From assembly GCA_003661125.1 (NCBI GenBank), contig QMVO01000009.1, positions 1-17,166 on the forward strand: a stretch of DNA of 17,166 bases, in the 5' to 3' direction. The DNA is from Methanosarcinales archaeon (GTDB taxonomy: Archaea; Halobacteriota; Syntropharchaeia; Alkanophagales; Methanospirareceae). Numbering within the stretch: the first letter of the stretch is position 1; every line of letters begins with the position of its first letter. A program made the position numbers and the translations under genes. This document shows, piece after piece, positions 15,560 to 17,166 of the stretch. A model generated the notes under the pieces. The model did no database searches, had not been told where the DNA came from, and was given only the letters and a program-made list of their open reading frames with translations.

Positions 15560-16553
15560 GGAGGACGGAACGAGGAAAACATTGGAAAAGCAGGGATATC
15601 ATTTTGTGGGACTGCATAAACATAGTGCGGTAAAAACATGTCTATGGCTGTGGAAATCAATAAGAGGGGAAGGAAATTGCTATAAGGGAAAATTTTACGG
15701 TGTCAGCGCGCACAGATGCGTCCAGATGACGCCTTCTATATTCTGCAACCAGCGATGTGTCCATTGTTGGCGTCCTCTTGAAGCTTTCACCATAGGAAGA
15801 GAGACCAAACTAATGAAGCAACCAACCGAGTGGGATTCTCCTGAAGAGGTAGTAGATGGATGCATAAAAGAACAAAAAAGACTTATTTCGGGGTTTAAAG
15901 GCTCACCGAAGACAAACCGTACTGCCTTTATGGAAGCAGAGGTCCCAAAGCATGCTGCTATTTCACTTATAGGAGAGCCTACTTTGTATCCTTATTTAAA
16001 GGAGCTTATACAGGAATTTCATTCGCGTGGCATGACCACTTTTGTGGTGACGAATGGCACAAATCCAGATGTGCTGCGTGAAATAAGCCCTTCTCAGTTG
16101 TATCTTTCCTTGAATGCACCCGATGAAGCCATTTATAAAAAAGTTGCACACGCCGACTACTGGTCGCGTATAAAAGAATCGCTGGAAGAGCTGAGAATGA
16201 AGAAAGGTAGAACGAGAACGGTGATAAGGATTACTTGTATCGAGGGAATAAACATGGTAAATCCAGGGGGGTATGCAGAATTGTTAAAAATAGCGAATCC
16301 TGATTTTGTCGAGGTGAAAGCATATATGCACATCGGGTATTCAAGAAAACGGTTGCCTCGCGAGGCTATGCCATCGCATTCGCGAGTGAAACAATTTGCA
16401 AGTGAAATCGAAGAGGCGTTAGCCTCAATATGCGATTACGGGTATAAGTTTGAAGACGAATCAGAGAAAAGCAGGGTGGTTCTTATTTCAGTGGGACACG
16501 AGAGATTCTTGCAACTTAACCACAGGATTACACAGATTTCCACGAGAAAATGA
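15528..16553 (+). CDS. taw1: 4-demethylwyosine synthase Taw1 (TYW1, radical SAM)
   Basis: Radical SAM enzyme that condenses pyruvate carbons with N1-methylguanosine-37 of tRNA-Phe to make 4-demethylwyosine, the tricyclic core of wyosine bases that stabilise the anticodon loop. At 341 aa it is slightly long. The radical SAM cluster is CNQRCVHCW (C73, C77, C80). Three further cysteines at 38, 51 and 64, spaced 13 and 13, match the second 4Fe-4S cluster of archaeal TYW1. AISLIGEPTLYPYLKELI (GEPT-type SAM contact) and FVVTNGTNPDVL follow. ATG 15528 is well supported by AGGAGGTG at 15512-15519, 8 nt upstream and inside the dehydratase gene, so the 32-bp overlap is real. The last 12 or so residues (NHRITQISTRK) look foreign and coincide with a possible dispersed repeat. 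Confidence 0.93.
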   Translation: MEPKATLKYDEEDGTRKTLEKQGYHFVGLHKHSAVKTCLWLWKSIRGEGNCYKGKFYGVSAHRCVQMTPSIFCNQRCVHCWRPLEAFTIGRETKLMKQPTEWDSPEEVVDGCIKEQKRLISGFKGSPKTNRTAFMEAEVPKHAAISLIGEPTLYPYLKELIQEFHSRGMTTFVVTNGTNPDVLREISPSQLYLSLNAPDEAIYKKVAHADYWSRIKESLEELRMKKGRTRTVIRITCIEGINMVNPGGYAELLKIANPDFVEVKAYMHIGYSRKRLPREAMPSHSRVKQFASEIEEALASICDYGYKFEDESEKSRVVLISVGHERFLQLNHRITQISTRK

Positions 16554-16554
16554 G
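16518..16554 (+). repeat. Possible dispersed repeat at the 3' end of taw1
   Basis: AACCACAGGATTACACAGAT followed by TTCCACGAGAAAA resembles the 'accacagattacacagatttcac' type sequence I remember from the ends of genes in many unrelated genomes. Here it supplies the last codons (NHRITQISTRK) and stop region of taw1, as though inserted into the 3' end. Only one copy is visible in the window, so repetition cannot be shown from this sequence. Confidence 0.35.
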
Positions 16555-16785
16555 AAGATACACGATGCAAAACATGTAGCCGGGATCTATCTCTTTTCTA
16601 CTTGCTCCGTTTGGAAACTTTGTCGGGACAATTTTCTCCTTTTTCGATTTTAACGGTTATTATGAATATTCGATAAAAATTTTGCTTGATTTCTTTTTTG
16701 CGATCTTGTTTTCTCAACTTCACAGGACTTTTTTACTTTATTTCACGAATAGAGCGATTATAACAAATATCTTTTTCGTGTGAAA
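16554..16785. other. AT-rich intergenic region, T-tracts that could end taw1 transcription
   Basis: No credible gene on either strand. The plus strand carries repeated T-runs (around 16615-16680 and 16690-16775), the usual archaeal transcription-termination signal after the taw1 operon. No tRNA-like cloverleaf or strong hairpin was found. Confidence 0.4.
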
Positions 16786-16787
16786 AA

Positions 16788-16804
16788 CCGAAAAGTTTTT
16801 ATAG
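16788..16804 (+). promoter_or_regulatory. Canonical-looking archaeal promoter (BRE + TATA) of the IS200 fragment
   Basis: ACCGAAAAGTTTTTATAGGG contains a BRE-like CGAAAA directly ahead of TTTTTATA, spaced so that transcription would start near 16825, 15 nt before the ATG at 16840. It is the clearest TATA/BRE pair in the window. Confidence 0.5.
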
Positions 16805-16839
16805 GGTTTTAACCATTTTAGTGATTACCTTAAAGAGAG

Positions 16840-17046
16840 ATGGGCGAAGTGGAAGCGAGGGGGGAAACGGTAACAAGGCACGATCTCAGGCATGACAACC
16901 ATACGGTGTCATTGCTGACCGATCACCTGGTCTTTTCGCCGAAATATCGAGGGAAGGTGTTGCTCGGGGAAGTTGCGGAAGTGGAAGAAATTATAGATGA
17001 GGAAAAGGAAAAACCCCTCAAAACAGGATACATAACTCTTTATTAG
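16840..17046 (+). pseudogene. tnpA: Truncated IS200/IS605-type TnpA transposase
   Basis: The ORF encodes 68 aa. Residues about 15-46 (RHDLRHDNHTVSLLTDHLVF, then SPKYRGKVLLGEVAE) are the N-terminus of a Y1 (HUH) transposase of the IS200/IS605 family, whose strand 'LLTDHLVFSPKYR' is highly conserved. The HUH motif and the catalytic tyrosine, normally further along a 130-150 aa protein, are missing: after GEVAE the sequence changes to EEKEKPLKTGYITLY and stops. That fits an internal deletion joining N- and C-terminal parts, or a deletion into unrelated DNA. It cannot transpose by itself. No tnpB or terminal hairpin was recognised in the remaining 120 bp. Confidence 0.7.
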
Positions 17047-17166
17047 CCCCCTCCGTAACGCGACCCATAATCCATAATTCTAAATTGATTTTTTGCATAT
17101 TCCTGCATATTCTTTTCTCAAATTTTAAAAGTACACCATAAAAATCCATAAAATTCGATTCCAGCC
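17047..17166. other. Right-edge AT-rich non-coding DNA with a short direct repeat
   Basis: No gene seen. GCATATTC occurs twice, 2 bp apart (about 17095-17112), after a C-rich stretch next to the TnpA remnant stop. This may be the right end of the decayed insertion element, but no inverted end was identified. Confidence 0.25.

Noticed and set aside
1..17166. CRISPR arrays, rRNA or tRNA genes
   Set aside because: No regularly spaced repeats and no recognisable rRNA or tRNA sequence were seen on either strand.

Overview
The window is archaeal. A group II chaperonin (thermosome), prefoldin alpha, a membrane-anchored LonB protease, FtsY, a Taw1-type wyosine radical SAM enzyme and the small subunit of the archaeal phosphomevalonate dehydratase occur together. 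The promoters are TATA-like rather than -35/-10. This mix, and the IS200-like fragment at the right end, fits a methanogen-related euryarchaeon. A Methanophagales/ANME-1-type lineage is my guess from remembered sequence style, not a demonstrated assignment.

The left 3.2 kb is accessory and decayed. It starts with the C-terminal tail of a probable transposase (3-107). Next is a two-domain nucleotide-metabolism-like protein whose start is separated from its body by one missing base (189-1333). Facing it on the minus strand are a 33-codon stump of thymidylate kinase (1330-1431) and, 4 nt overlapping, a heavily broken type ISP-like restriction-modification gene (1428-3203). That gene carries about five lesions, including two internal deletions.

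From 3288 to 6307 there is a tight plus-strand cassette: a GT4 glycosyltransferase, a GT2 glycosyltransferase with C-terminal membrane helices, and an LPG-synthase/UPF0104-type membrane protein. It looks like a module for lipid-linked sugar assembly (protein N-glycosylation or glycolipid synthesis). A six-helix membrane protein of unknown function converges on it (6304-6978, minus). That gene is preceded by a possible 16-codon leader ORF, a TATA-like element and a perfect 14-bp palindrome.

From 7188 to 16553 the content is housekeeping. The thermosome (minus) and aspartate kinase (plus) diverge from a shared AT-rich promoter region. LonB (plus) converges, with a 10-bp gap, on a minus-strand operon of prefoldin alpha, FtsY and an unrecognised about 355-aa protein. 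Divergent from prefoldin are the phosphomevalonate dehydratase small subunit and Taw1, overlapping by 32 bp with Taw1's ribosome-binding site inside the upstream gene. The last 600 bp are AT-rich and hold a truncated IS200/IS605 TnpA with an apparently intact archaeal promoter.

No tRNA, rRNA or CRISPR array was seen. I do not see a clear new defence or metabolic system. The most interesting items are the frameshifted kinase-like/deoxyribosyltransferase-like fusion, the fossil RM locus with its thymidylate kinase stump, the leader ORF plus palindrome ahead of the unknown membrane protein, and the uncharacterised gene overlapping ftsY.
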